Shown here one piece after another: positions 49,284 through 56,232 of a stretch of DNA of 56,232 bases. Position 1 is the stretch's first letter. Every line of letters starts with the position of its first letter. The translations under genes and the position numbers were made by a program. Source of the stretch: Mesorhizobium waimense (lineage in GTDB: Bacteria; Pseudomonadota; Alphaproteobacteria; Rhizobiales; Rhizobiaceae); assembly GCF_003601975.1 (NCBI RefSeq), contig NZ_QZWZ01000039.1, positions 1-56,232 of the forward strand. Direction: 5' to 3'. The notes below the pieces were generated by a model. That model did not search any database and was not told the origin of the DNA. It saw only the letters and a list, made by a program, of their open reading frames with translations.

Positions 49284-50096
49284 TCAGCTGAACGGCGCGA
49301 TGCGCAGCATGCCGTTGTCGAGAAAGGCCTGGACCGCCTTGCCGCGCACCGACGGGTCCATCTCCTCGGCGGTGCAGTACCAGCCATCGACCGAGAGCAG
49401 TTCGGCTTCGTTCTTGCGGCAGAAGATGCGCGCCGCGGAATTGCCGAGCCCGCCGGCCGAAGCGCGTCCGCGCAGCGTGCCATAGACGTGGATGGAACCG
49501 GCAGCGACGATCTCGGACCCGGAAGCGACGGAGCCTAGCACGATGACGTCACCGTGCGGATGAAACACAAGTTGCCCCGAGCGGATCGGCGTGCGGATCA
49601 TCAACGTGCCGTCAGCCGGCAGAGCCGCGCCTGGTTTGGCATCATGAACCCTCGCCACGCCGGCCTTGGCGTCGCCGCCCTCGGGCGCGTCGCCAGCCGC
49701 CGTCAAATCGCTTGTCGCCTTGGCGTCATCCGCCCTGCCCGCCTTGCGGCCGGGCTGCAGCAGCAAGCCGTCTGACGTGGCCTCCTTGGCGCCAACCAGC
49801 GTCGGCGGCAGATGCTGCCCAAGTTCCGCGCCGCCATCGAGCTCGATGGCATAGACGCGGATGCCGCGCTGGCCGAGCACGCCGACCAGCGATTCGATCG
49901 CGACGACATCGGGCTTCAGCGTGTTGAGATCGAGCACCACCGGGCGGCCGGCAAAATAGCCGGGCGAGTTGCCGATCCAGCGATCGAGGCTCTCCAGCCA
50001 CACATCCAAAGGCGCCTCCGGCGTGAGCGTGAAGGCGACGAAGGAGCGGGCGCGAAAGCGAATGGATTTGGTCTCGACAGGGGCGGCGAAGGTCAC
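49284..50096 (-). CDS. minC: Septum formation inhibitor MinC
   Basis: 270 residues: N-terminal FtsZ-interacting domain (SIRFRARSFVAFTLTPEAPL, to about 105), an Ala/Gly/Asp-rich linker of about 60 residues, and the C-terminal right-handed beta-helix domain that dimerises and binds MinD (VFHPHGDVIVLGSVASGSEI, then AAGSIHVYGTLRGRASAG). It blocks FtsZ polymerisation away from mid-cell. GTG start 50096. It lies 76 bases upstream of minD. Confidence 0.93.
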   Translation of the reverse strand: MTFAAPVETKSIRFRARSFVAFTLTPEAPLDVWLESLDRWIGNSPGYFAGRPVVLDLNTLKPDVVAIESLVGVLGQRGIRVYAIELDGGAELGQHLPPTLVGAKEATSDGLLLQPGRKAGRADDAKATSDLTAAGDAPEGGDAKAGVARVHDAKPGAALPADGTLMIRTPIRSGQLVFHPHGDVIVLGSVASGSEIVAAGSIHVYGTLRGRASAGGLGNSAARIFCRKNEAELLSVDGWYCTAEEMDPSVRGKAVQAFLDNGMLRIAPFS

Positions 50097-50867
50097 GGAC
50101 AGCGATTCCTTACTGATAGGTAAACGCTAGGCCGGGCATGGTTAACGAAAGGTTAACGGAGGGTGTGGTTCAGCCTTCGGAAAAGGCGGTCGCCGACAGG
50201 CCCTGGCGACGTCTAAAAGTCTGCTAGGCGCCCCGAAGCGGTCATTGGCCGCTTGTGCCAACGAAAATAGGACCTAGGCCCGAGCGAGCTATCACGCCTT
50301 CCTCGGGCAGCTTCCGCACGGGATTGCAGATCCCCACAGGCGCGCAAAATCCATTTCGGCGTCGCCCGGGCGTGCTCGCGGTGCGCGGGGCGGCGCGATG
50401 ATGGAGTTTGAACGCGTGAATGACGACACGACACTGATCGCCGAACTGGGCAAGGTGGCTGGCTGGGACCATGCAGAGCTCGCCAATTGCGATCCGGGCT
50501 TCGATCAGCGCAACTTCCACCGCCCTGGTGCGCCCCACCGAAGGTTCCGGCCGGCCTGATGCGATCTGAGCAGCAATGATTTTGACAGGGCCGGAAATCG
50601 CCCTGGAATGCCACAAAGTATAATGGAACAAAGTTACAATGTCCCGTCCAGGTTGTGGACACTTCCTTTTCAAGGGCGCACTCTTAGATTGCGAAACGCA
50701 GCTAGAGTTTCGCCCAACACTTCACATGCTTGAGGTGCGTCGGTGATTGTCTGACCCATCCGGATACTTCCGGCTGGGCTGAACTTTCATTGTGTCGCCT
50801 ATCCGCGGTCAGGCTACGGCCTAACGCACGTTGCAGCCTGTTCCGGATCAACTGGGAGGTAACCAAC
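50097..50867. other. Long intergenic region, no supported gene
   Basis: About 770 bases between the divergent minC and molybdoenzyme genes. The first 60 bases contain two GGTTAACG/GTTAACGA copies and should hold the minC promoter. The reverse-strand frames at 50213-50673 give Arg-rich, unrecognised products without ribosome sites. The last 200 bases should hold the promoter of the molybdoenzyme. Confidence 0.45.
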
Positions 50868-52022
50868 ATGCATAGCCTTCAACGCAGAGAACTTCTTATT
50901 CAAGGAAGCGCGGCTCTTGTCGCAATCGCTGCTCTCCGTGCCTCGCGAGCTTACGCATTTCCAACACAGGCGGGTGAGGACGTTATTCCGTGGCTGGACC
51001 AGCCGACCGAAAATCCCGATCCGGTAGGCATCCAGAGCCAGCTCGTCTGGGAGGATCTGGATAGCTGGATAACGCCAAGCGACAAGTTCTTCAGCATCTC
51101 GCATTTCAATCGACCGACGATCGATGAGAAGACATGGTCCATGGAGATCGGGGGCCTGGTCAAGAAGCCCCTGAAGCTGACGCTCGCCGACATCAGGGCG
51201 CGGCCGCGCCAGGAGGTCGTTTTCACAGTGGAATGCTCGGGCAACCACGGTTTTCCCTTCTTTACCGGCGGCATCGGCAATGCCCGTTGGGCAGGGACGC
51301 CGCTCGCCCCCATCCTCGAGGAAGCCGGCGTGCAGGAGAAGGGCATCGAGGTCGTGTTTTTCGGGACTGACGAAAGCGAGATCCCGATACGCGACGTCAA
51401 GATGAAGCAGAATTTCGCGCGCAGCATGTCGCTCGCCGACGCGATGAATCCCGACAATCTGCTCTGCTATGAAATGAACGGCGCCGCCTTGCCGGCGCCC
51501 AATGGTTTCCCGCTGCGGCTCATTGCTCCGGGCTGGTACGGGATCGCCAACGTCAAGTGGTTGAAGCGCATCGAGGTTCGCGACACCCGCTTCATGAGCC
51601 TTCTGATGGCCCGCGACTATGTCACCATCCGGGAGGAAGACCACAATGGCGAAACCGTATGGGTCGAGACCTCGGTGGGCCGAGCGCTGCTAAAGTCGGC
51701 ACCCGCGAAGGTCACTCGGAAAGGCTCGGACTACGCCATCGTCGGGGCAGCCTGGGGGGCACCGATCGACCGGGTCGAAGTACAAATCGATCAAGCGCCC
51801 TGGGCGCCAGCGACCATCGACCACAGCGAGGAGGCTGAACACGCCTGGAAAATCTGGTCCCTGCCATGGGCAAGCCCGTCGCCGGGAGAACACACGGTGA
51901 CCTCGCGCGCGGTCAGCACAACGGGACAGATTCAACCGGCAATGGACGATCCCTTGATCGCCAAAAAGCACACATATTGGGAGAGCAACGGCCAGGTGAC
52001 GCGGCGCGTCAAGATCGCTTGA
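50868..52022 (+). CDS. Sulfite-oxidase-fold molybdopterin oxidoreductase (SorA/SoxC-like)
   Basis: 384 residues: a twin-arginine-like leader (LQRRELLIQGSAALVAIAAL), then the sulfite-oxidase molybdopterin domain with the metal-ligating Cys123 (FTVECSGNHGFPF) and GNARWAGTPLAPIL, NGAALPAPNGFPLRLIAPGW, followed by the immunoglobulin-like dimerisation domain (residues 280-384). Expected to be exported folded to the periplasm with Mo cofactor. SoxC-type subunits work with the cytochrome SoxD; neither SoxD nor other sox genes is present, so a stand-alone sulfite dehydrogenase or another substrate is possible. GGGAGG lies eight bases before the ATG. Confidence 0.88.
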   Translation: MHSLQRRELLIQGSAALVAIAALRASRAYAFPTQAGEDVIPWLDQPTENPDPVGIQSQLVWEDLDSWITPSDKFFSISHFNRPTIDEKTWSMEIGGLVKKPLKLTLADIRARPRQEVVFTVECSGNHGFPFFTGGIGNARWAGTPLAPILEEAGVQEKGIEVVFFGTDESEIPIRDVKMKQNFARSMSLADAMNPDNLLCYEMNGAALPAPNGFPLRLIAPGWYGIANVKWLKRIEVRDTRFMSLLMARDYVTIREEDHNGETVWVETSVGRALLKSAPAKVTRKGSDYAIVGAAWGAPIDRVEVQIDQAPWAPATIDHSEEAEHAWKIWSLPWASPSPGEHTVTSRAVSTTGQIQPAMDDPLIAKKHTYWESNGQVTRRVKIA

Positions 52023-52080
52023 GAAACATGAAAGCCAAAGAGTCGGGAAGCCTGCAGGCGGCCAGCGAAGTGGCGAAAAT

Positions 52081-52111
52081 TGTCATGCCGACGCGGCCGT
52101 GCGGCATGACA
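52081..52111. terminator. Hairpin between convergent genes
   Basis: TGTCATGCCG (52081-52090) and CGGCATGACA (52102-52111), a perfect 10-bp stem with an 11-base loop. A-rich sequence precedes it and ATTTCG follows. It lies just after the molybdoenzyme and probably terminates transcripts from either side. The 200 bases beyond it hold no confident gene. Confidence 0.6.
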
Positions 52112-52312
52112 TTTCGGGGCGTCGTCAGCGGTGCATCGTGCGCCCCAGCCTTCACGCCGCGAGCTGCACCTCGCGGGCGGCTGCGATCATGACACTCGCG
52201 AGCAAACCATTGGCTGCCTCCCAGGCCTCGCGGACCTCCGGCGCGATGCCGGTCAATGTCGCCGCCTTCGCATTCATCAAAATCCATGAGGCGCGACCGG
52301 ACGTCGTTCCCC

Positions 52313-52462
52313 TCAATGCCGCTTGAAATACTGCACCTCGCGTTCGTGATTCTCGGCGGCTTCGCGGGTGTCGAAGGTGCCGAGATTGCGGCGGCGGCCG
52401 GTCTTTTCGTCCTTCTTGCGCGAATAGAGCCGGTATTTTCCGGATTTGAGTTTTCTGATCAT
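52313..52462 (-). CDS. 49-residue basic conserved-looking protein
   Basis: A short Lys/Arg-rich protein: MIRKLKSGKYRLYSRKKDEK at the start and NLGTFDTREAAENHEREVQY near the end. The pattern (SRKKxxKTGxRRNLGTFxTRxAAExHEREVQYFKRH) is widespread in proteobacterial genomes; the function is unknown, and a nucleic-acid or ribosome role has been guessed from charge only. GGAG lies six bases before the ATG. It follows the PRC-barrel gene by 55 bases, so it may share that EcfG promoter. Too short for standard gene callers. Confidence 0.78.
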   Translation of the reverse strand: MIRKLKSGKYRLYSRKKDEKTGRRRNLGTFDTREAAENHEREVQYFKRH

Positions 52463-52517
52463 CGGTCTCTCCAGAAAGGAGGAAGCGCCCGTCTGTTACC
52501 GAGGCCTTGCCCGTCTT

Positions 52518-52802
52518 TCAATCGCGGTGTTCAGGCATGGCTTTCAGCTGGTCCTTGGTCCAGTTGGTGACGGCGTGAACGTCGCCATCTTCGTCGCGCA
52601 TGAAATCCAGCTGGCTGGCGGCAACAGCGACAGGTTTGGCGCCTATGCCTAGAAAGCCGCCGACGTCGATGACGACCTGAGAGCCGTGCAGATGATCGAC
52701 AGAGCCGATCTTTTCGTCGTCAGGGCCGTAGATGGTCGCGCCTTCGAGTATGGAAGGGGTCAGCTCGGCGTTTGAAAGTCGTACGTGGCTGGTGTGGTCC
52801 AT
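52518..52802 (-). CDS. PRC-barrel domain protein
   Basis: 94 residues: an N-terminal extension (MDHTSHVRLSNAELTPSILE), then a PRC-barrel (GATIYGPDDEKIGSVDHLHG, VVIDVGGFLGIGAKPVAVAA) and the tail NWTKDQLKAMPEHRD. PRC-barrel proteins of this kind are common in stress regulons of rhizobia; the role is unknown. AAGGAG lies eight bases before the ATG. An EcfG-type promoter lies 30 bases upstream. Confidence 0.87.
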   Translation of the reverse strand: MDHTSHVRLSNAELTPSILEGATIYGPDDEKIGSVDHLHGSQVVIDVGGFLGIGAKPVAVAASQLDFMRDEDGDVHAVTNWTKDQLKAMPEHRD

Positions 52803-52831
52803 GACCGGTCTCCTTCGGGTTATGAAGGAGG

Positions 52832-52856
52832 AACCTGCGACGTGGCCAAGAGTTCC
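52832..52856 (-). promoter_or_regulatory. EcfG-type promoter (GGAAC-N16-GGTT)
   Basis: Reverse strand GGAAC at 52856-52852 and GGTT at 52835-52832, 16 bases apart; one mismatch in the -10. Shifted by one base, the plus strand reads GGAAC-N16-AGTT (52831-52855), so the site is nearly self-complementary. It serves the PRC-barrel gene. Confidence 0.58.
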
Positions 52857-53020
52857 GAAGGAGCATAGGCAGCAACAGGGTAGCTACATCCTGATCGCTC
52901 GACTGGCCTTCCAGGTTCAAATGTTGGAAGGTCCCGGGCTAGAGGTGCCAACTTCGGACGGAACAAGAATACCTGGTTGCTGGCCTTTCGGATCACCATG
53001 CTGTGTCCAGAGCCCTGCTC

Positions 53021-53143
53021 CTAGCGGTTCGGACTATCCCTCAAAAAAAAATGGAAGAAGAGAACGCACGCCAGTAGCGGCACCACCCCGCCCACGAAAT
53101 CCTGAACCGTCAAGCCGAGGAAATGAACCACCACAAATGCCAT
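53021..53143 (-). CDS. 40-residue membrane peptide with stress promoter
   Basis: MAFVVVHFLGLTVQDFVGGV then VPLLACVLFFHFFLRDSPNR: one or two hydrophobic segments and a charged end. It contains a run of nine T in its own strand (phenylalanines near the C-terminus), a possible slippage site. GAGG lies nine bases upstream of the ATG, and an EcfG-type promoter ends about 31 bases upstream. No domain was recognised. Too short for standard gene callers. Confidence 0.5.
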   Translation of the reverse strand: MAFVVVHFLGLTVQDFVGGVVPLLACVLFFHFFLRDSPNR

Positions 53144-53173
53144 TTTTGCTCACCTCAACAACGCTGGGTGTAG

Positions 53174-53198
53174 AACTTTTAGAACGGGCTAATGTTCC
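53174..53198 (-). promoter_or_regulatory. EcfG-type promoter (GGAAC-N16-AGTT)
   Basis: Reverse strand GGAAC at 53198-53194 and AGTT at 53177-53174, 16 bases apart; one mismatch in the -10. Upstream of the 40-residue membrane peptide. Confidence 0.5.
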
Positions 53199-53295
53199 AT
53201 TTCTCCCGGAGCCATTTGATTGAAAGTAGTTCTCCGAGCCCCGGTGACCGGTCACCAGGGCTCGGAACGACAAGAGAGGGGATGGCTGGCTGCCG

Positions 53296-53802
53296 CTATG
53301 CCGCTTCTGCCGCCACGTTGACGGCCGATCCAGCAAGTTCGGTGAGCGCCGCGTCGGTTTCTTTCTCCTCGATCAGCGTCAGGTCCAGGAGATTGACCGC
53401 CTCGGTCAGTCCGAGTTCGGATGCCCAGGTCCGTAGCGTGCCATAACGCGAAATCTCATAGTGCTCGACGGCCTGTGCTGCCGCCAGGAGGCCGGCGTCC
53501 AGAGACGGCGAGCCCTTATATTCCTTGATGATCTCGGCGCCTTCCTCGGTGATGCCCATGATGGCAGCACAGGTTTTGCCAGCCGGTTTCTTGTCGATGA
53601 CCTCGAAGACCTCCTCGAGGCGAGCAACATGCTCTTCGGTCTGATTGCGATGCTTTTCGAATGCCAATTTCAGAGCCTCGCTTTGCGCTGCCTTTGCCAT
53701 CTTCGGCAACGTGATGAGAATCTTCTTCTCGGCGAAATACATGTCCTTGAGTGTGTCGTGGAAGAGTTCATTCAGGCCCTTCGATGCAGCCTTGGTCGCC
53801 AT
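53296..53802 (-). CDS. YciF-like ferritin-fold protein (DUF892)
   Basis: 168 residues: a four-helix bundle of the DUF892/YciE-YciF type. Marks are LNELFHDTLKDMYFAEKKIL at the start, EKHRNQTEEHVARLEEVFEV and VEHYEISRYGTLRTWASELG, with carboxylate/His residues that could bind a di-iron site. These proteins are strongly stress-induced in enterobacteria and rhizobia; their enzymatic role is unknown. The ATG at 53802 has AGGA upstream and an EcfG-type promoter about 50 bases upstream. Confidence 0.88.
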   Translation of the reverse strand: MATKAASKGLNELFHDTLKDMYFAEKKILITLPKMAKAAQSEALKLAFEKHRNQTEEHVARLEEVFEVIDKKPAGKTCAAIMGITEEGAEIIKEYKGSPSLDAGLLAAAQAVEHYEISRYGTLRTWASELGLTEAVNLLDLTLIEEKETDAALTELAGSAVNVAAEAA

Positions 53803-53852
53803 GGGGTTGGTCCTTCTTGGTTGTTCCCTCGCCTCGACATGAGGTCTTAGGA

Positions 53853-53877
53853 AACAGCCAGTCTGTCGCCTTGTTCC
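53853..53877 (-). promoter_or_regulatory. EcfG-type promoter (GGAAC-N16-TGTT)
   Basis: Reverse strand GGAAC at 53877-53873 and TGTT at 53856-53853, 16 bases apart; one mismatch in the -10. Upstream of the YciF-like gene. Confidence 0.6.
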
Positions 53878-54002
53878 AAACGAAACGAAATTCTTTCCGC
53901 AAGGAGTCGGGCCCTGTCATGGGGCATAGGATTCCGCTCTTGAACACTGAGGGGCGGCTCGATTGTAGGCGCGACCATAGCCTCCGAAAATGTACGTCCA
54001 GA

Positions 54003-54980
54003 TCAGTACCCGCCAACGATCGGCAGGATTTCGCCGGTGATGTAGCTGGAGCATTGCGGCGAGGCCAGGAACACATAGGCCGGCGCGATCTCCTCCGGCT
54101 GGGCCGGGCGCTTCATCGGCGTCTTCGCACCAAACACCGAGACGTCCTCGGCCTCCTTCTCCGACGGGTTGAGCGGCGTCCATACCGGCCCCGGCGCCAC
54201 CGCGTTGACGCGGATGCCCTTGCCGATGAGACTGCCCGACAACGCGCGGGTGAAGGCGTGGATGCCGCCCTTGGTCATCGAATAGTCGACCAGATGCTTC
54301 GAGCCGTCGATGCCGGTGACCGAGCCGGTGTTGACGATGGCCGAGCCCGGCTTCATGTGCGGCACCGCCTCCTGCGCCATATGGAAATAGCCATAGAGAT
54401 TGGTCTTCATCGTGGTGTCGAAATGCTCCTCGGTAAGGTCGGTGAAATCGACCGAATGAACTTGGAACGCGGCGTTGTTGACCAGCACGTCGAGACCGCC
54501 GAGTTGCTTGACCGTCCGTTCCACCGCGCGGCGGCAGAAGGCGCGGCTGGCGACATCGCCGCGCAACGTCAGACAGCGCCGGCCCTCGGCCTCGACCGCC
54601 TGCTTCGTCGTCTCGGCGTCGCGGTCCTCGCTGAGATAGGCGATGGCGATGTCCGCACCTTCGCGCGCGAACAGCACGGCGACCGCCCGGCCGATGCCGG
54701 AATCGCCGCCGGTGATCAGCGCCACTTTGCCGTCGAGTTTTTTCGAGCCCTGCCAGAACGGCGCATCATAGCGTGGCGCCGGCTCGATCTTCCACTCGTC
54801 GCCGGGCTTGAGGTGATGCTGCTTCGGGAAAGGCGGCTCGGGATAGTTTCTCGCTCCCGCCTGCATGGCGCCATTCGATTTTGATTTCGCCTTCGACTTG
54901 CGGCGATCGTCTGCATCGACCTTGCGCTGCACGCGCCGCTGCTTTTGCGTGGCTTTCGAGGTATTGGATTTTGTCAGCAT
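54003..54980 (-). CDS. Stress-type short-chain dehydrogenase/reductase
   Basis: 325 residues. A basic N-terminal extension of about 80 residues (Lys/Arg-rich, then PGDEWKIEPAPRYDAPFWQG) precedes a classical SDR: cofactor loop LITGGDSGIGRAV, NNAAFQ, active-site Ser in NTGSVTGI and YSMTK (Tyr-x3-Lys), and SGSLIGKGIRVNAVAPGPVW. It resembles the Bacillus GsiB-linked/YhdF-type general stress dehydrogenases; substrate unknown. AAGGAG lies seven bases before the ATG. A weaker EcfG-like site lies about 30 bases upstream. Confidence 0.88.
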   Translation of the reverse strand: MLTKSNTSKATQKQRRVQRKVDADDRRKSKAKSKSNGAMQAGARNYPEPPFPKQHHLKPGDEWKIEPAPRYDAPFWQGSKKLDGKVALITGGDSGIGRAVAVLFAREGADIAIAYLSEDRDAETTKQAVEAEGRRCLTLRGDVASRAFCRRAVERTVKQLGGLDVLVNNAAFQVHSVDFTDLTEEHFDTTMKTNLYGYFHMAQEAVPHMKPGSAIVNTGSVTGIDGSKHLVDYSMTKGGIHAFTRALSGSLIGKGIRVNAVAPGPVWTPLNPSEKEAEDVSVFGAKTPMKRPAQPEEIAPAYVFLASPQCSSYITGEILPIVGGY

Positions 54981-55007
54981 CGGTTTCTCCTTCGCTCAAG
55001 AAGGAAC

Positions 55008-55032
55008 AACGCCGGTGGACACAAAAAGTTGG
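55008..55032 (-). promoter_or_regulatory. Weak EcfG-like promoter (CCAAC-N16-CGTT)
   Basis: Reverse strand CCAAC at 55032-55028 and CGTT at 55011-55008, 16 bases apart. The -10 is perfect but the -35 lacks GG. Position and neighbours suggest the SDR gene is also stress-controlled. Confidence 0.45.
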
Positions 55033-55064
55033 CGGCGTCGAACCGCTGTCGGAGTGCCTCAGAC

Positions 55065-56051
55065 CTATTTGTCGGTCCGGCGGATTCGTGAAATAGCCGC
55101 GGTGACCAGGCTGCTGAGGACAATCCACATGACGACCTCGGTCTTCGACGCGCTTCGATCAGTCCGCCTTGCCCCAGAGCTCGCCGCTACGACCGGTGCC
55201 AGATCGGGCCGGCTCCCCTGCCTGATGGAATAGGCTCGGGTGATTTCTGCGCCGAACAGAAATATCTGCGTTGAATAGTATACCCATAGCAGCACGACCA
55301 GCAGCGCGCCGGCCGCCCCGTATGATGTCGCGATGGCGCTTGTTCCGATGTACCAGCCGATCAGCGACTTGCCGACCGTGAACAGGAGAGCCGTCACCAA
55401 AGAGCCAATGGCGACGTCGCGCCATCGCAAAGTTCGGTCTGGAAGGACCTTGTAGATCGCCGCGAACAGCAGGGCGATCAGGACAAAAGACACGATCGTG
55501 TTGATTGCGCTCACGATCAGTTCGCCAAAAGGCAGATGCGCGTTGATGATGTCGCCGAGGGCCGAGATTGCAGTGCTCGCCGCCAGCGACACGAGCAGCA
55601 TGAAACCCAGAGCGGCCACCAGGCCCAGACTTGCCGCGCGGGCCCTCACCAATCGTGAAAACGACGTACCGCTCGGGCTGACCTTCCATATCTCGTTCAG
55701 CGAGAGTTGCATTTCGCCGAAGACGCCTGATGCGGTGAAGATCAGGGTCACCAAGCCCAGTATTGTGGCCAAAGTGCTCGCCGATTTCTGCGATGCGGTT
55801 TCGATCGCTGCCTGCAAGAGGTCGGCGCTCTGTGGACCCATCACGCCTGATATCTGCGCCGAAAGGGCGAGCTCGGCGGCATCATTGCCGAAGGCGAAGC
55901 CTGCGATGGCAACGATGATGAGCAGGATCGGCGCCAGCGACGTGGTGGCATAAAAGGCCATCGCGGCGCCGTGGCTCAATGCGTTGTCGTCTACGAAGCC
56001 GCTGATGCTTTCCTTCAGAAGCTCCCAGCCCTCACCCACCCAGCCTGGCAT
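55065..56051 (-). CDS. YihY/BrkB-family inner membrane protein
   Basis: 328 residues with six or more hydrophobic helices: DDNALSHGAAMAFYATTSLA at the start, the family motif GVFGEMQLSLNEIWKVSP, and SYGAAGALLVVLLWVYYSTQ with GAEITRAY near the end. The family was once called ribonuclease BN in error; the real role is unclear (membrane transport or virulence in Bordetella BrkB). GAGG lies upstream of the ATG at 56051. It starts 26 bases after the end of the preceding gene, so it is probably in an operon. Confidence 0.87.
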   Translation of the reverse strand: MPGWVGEGWELLKESISGFVDDNALSHGAAMAFYATTSLAPILLIIVAIAGFAFGNDAAELALSAQISGVMGPQSADLLQAAIETASQKSASTLATILGLVTLIFTASGVFGEMQLSLNEIWKVSPSGTSFSRLVRARAASLGLVAALGFMLLVSLAASTAISALGDIINAHLPFGELIVSAINTIVSFVLIALLFAAIYKVLPDRTLRWRDVAIGSLVTALLFTVGKSLIGWYIGTSAIATSYGAAGALLVVLLWVYYSTQIFLFGAEITRAYSIRQGSRPDLAPVVAASSGARRTDRSASKTEVVMWIVLSSLVTAAISRIRRTDK

Positions 56052-56077
56052 TTTGCCTCACCATCTCAGTTTCGCGC

Positions 56078-56232
56078 CTATTTTGGACGCGGATCATCGA
56101 GCTCCATCCCGATCGATGGAAAACCGCCCATGCGTCGTTTCGAAACTGCTTCTGCAAGCGCTAGCGCTGCGTTGCGGACCTCGCCTTGAACCTCTCTGTC
56201 TGCATCGAGTTCATCATGGCTGGTCGCATATG
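56078..56232 (-). CDS. C-terminal part of a small hypothetical protein
   Basis: The gene enters from the right edge on the reverse strand; 50 codons are visible, reading ELDADREVQGEVRNAALALA then EAVSKRRMGGFPSIGMELDD and a stop at 56080-56078. The helix is acidic and no domain could be named. It is probably co-transcribed with the BrkB-like gene 26 bases downstream. Confidence 0.5.
   Translation of the reverse strand, partial: YATSHDELDADREVQGEVRNAALALAEAVSKRRMGGFPSIGMELDDPRPK

Noticed and set aside
50213..50673. Two overlapping reverse-strand frames between minC and the molybdoenzyme
   Set aside because: Arg-rich, unrecognised translations without ribosome sites; typical of GC-rich antisense frames.
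52152..52277. Reverse-strand frame of 41 codons starting MNAKAATLTGIAPEVREAWE
   Set aside because: Plausible composition but no ribosome site, no promoter and no recognisable family. It cannot be separated from chance.

Overview
The window looks like chromosome of a GC-rich Hyphomicrobiales alphaproteobacterium, most likely Mesorhizobium or a close relative. The support is family content (DUF1236, DUF982, DUF2934 and ExoX-like small proteins, YciF-like and PRC-barrel stress proteins), an alphaproteobacterial LexA box (GTTC-N7-GTTC), many promoters of the EcfG type (GGAAC-N16/17-CGTT) and palindromic repeats typical of this group. No rRNA, tRNA, CRISPR array, phage or intact insertion sequence was seen. 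The genus is inferred from protein content read by eye.

Layout. 1-5 kb: end of a Rieske/FAD oxidoreductase, a DMT transporter, then a tight operon of methanethiol oxidase (SBP56), a [2Fe-2S] ferredoxin and a CoA-binding protein, followed by an ankyrin-cytochrome c fusion. 5-9 kb: an OsmC/flavin monooxygenase pair behind a palindromic operator, and two transglutaminase-like proteins, one lacking the usual histidine. 9-10 kb: a stress-promoter island with a small hypothetical protein, an orphan RiPP-like precursor with a lasso-type leader motif, and a probable EcfG-driven small RNA. 10-17.5 kb: an AmiC-AmiR (ANTAR) sensor/antiterminator pair, a leader with two hexaloop hairpins and an intrinsic terminator, a nitrilase-family hydrolase and an amide/urea-type ABC transporter with a fused permease-ATPase. 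17.5-22.3 kb: an organosulfonate operon (FMN reductase, LLM monooxygenase, SsuC, SsuA, SsuB).

22.3-33.5 kb is a gene-poor accessory stretch of small stress or secreted proteins, several with EcfG promoters. It also holds gene remnants: a DUF1236/GGDEF breakpoint, an SRPBCC/DinB chimeric scar, a frameshifted Excalibur gene and a decayed small gene. An SOS-controlled DNA polymerase IV lies here. 33.7-40.3 kb: a glycosyltransferase, a NarL-type two-component pair, two paralogous Gly/Asn-rich secreted proteins with a shared upstream element, and a second DMT exporter. 41-46 kb: a translationally coupled surface-glycan operon (acyltransferase, two GT2 enzymes, ABC exporter). 46-50 kb: a long coiled-coil protein and minCDE. 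50.8-56.2 kb: a sulfite-oxidase-fold molybdoenzyme and a second EcfG island (PRC-barrel, ferritin-like, SDR, small membrane protein), ending with a BrkB/YihY membrane protein.

The strongest unifying signal is a set of twelve EcfG-type promoter matches that connect dispersed small genes, the RiPP-like precursor and a candidate small RNA into one probable general-stress regulon. The EcfG, PhyR and NepR genes themselves are not in the window.
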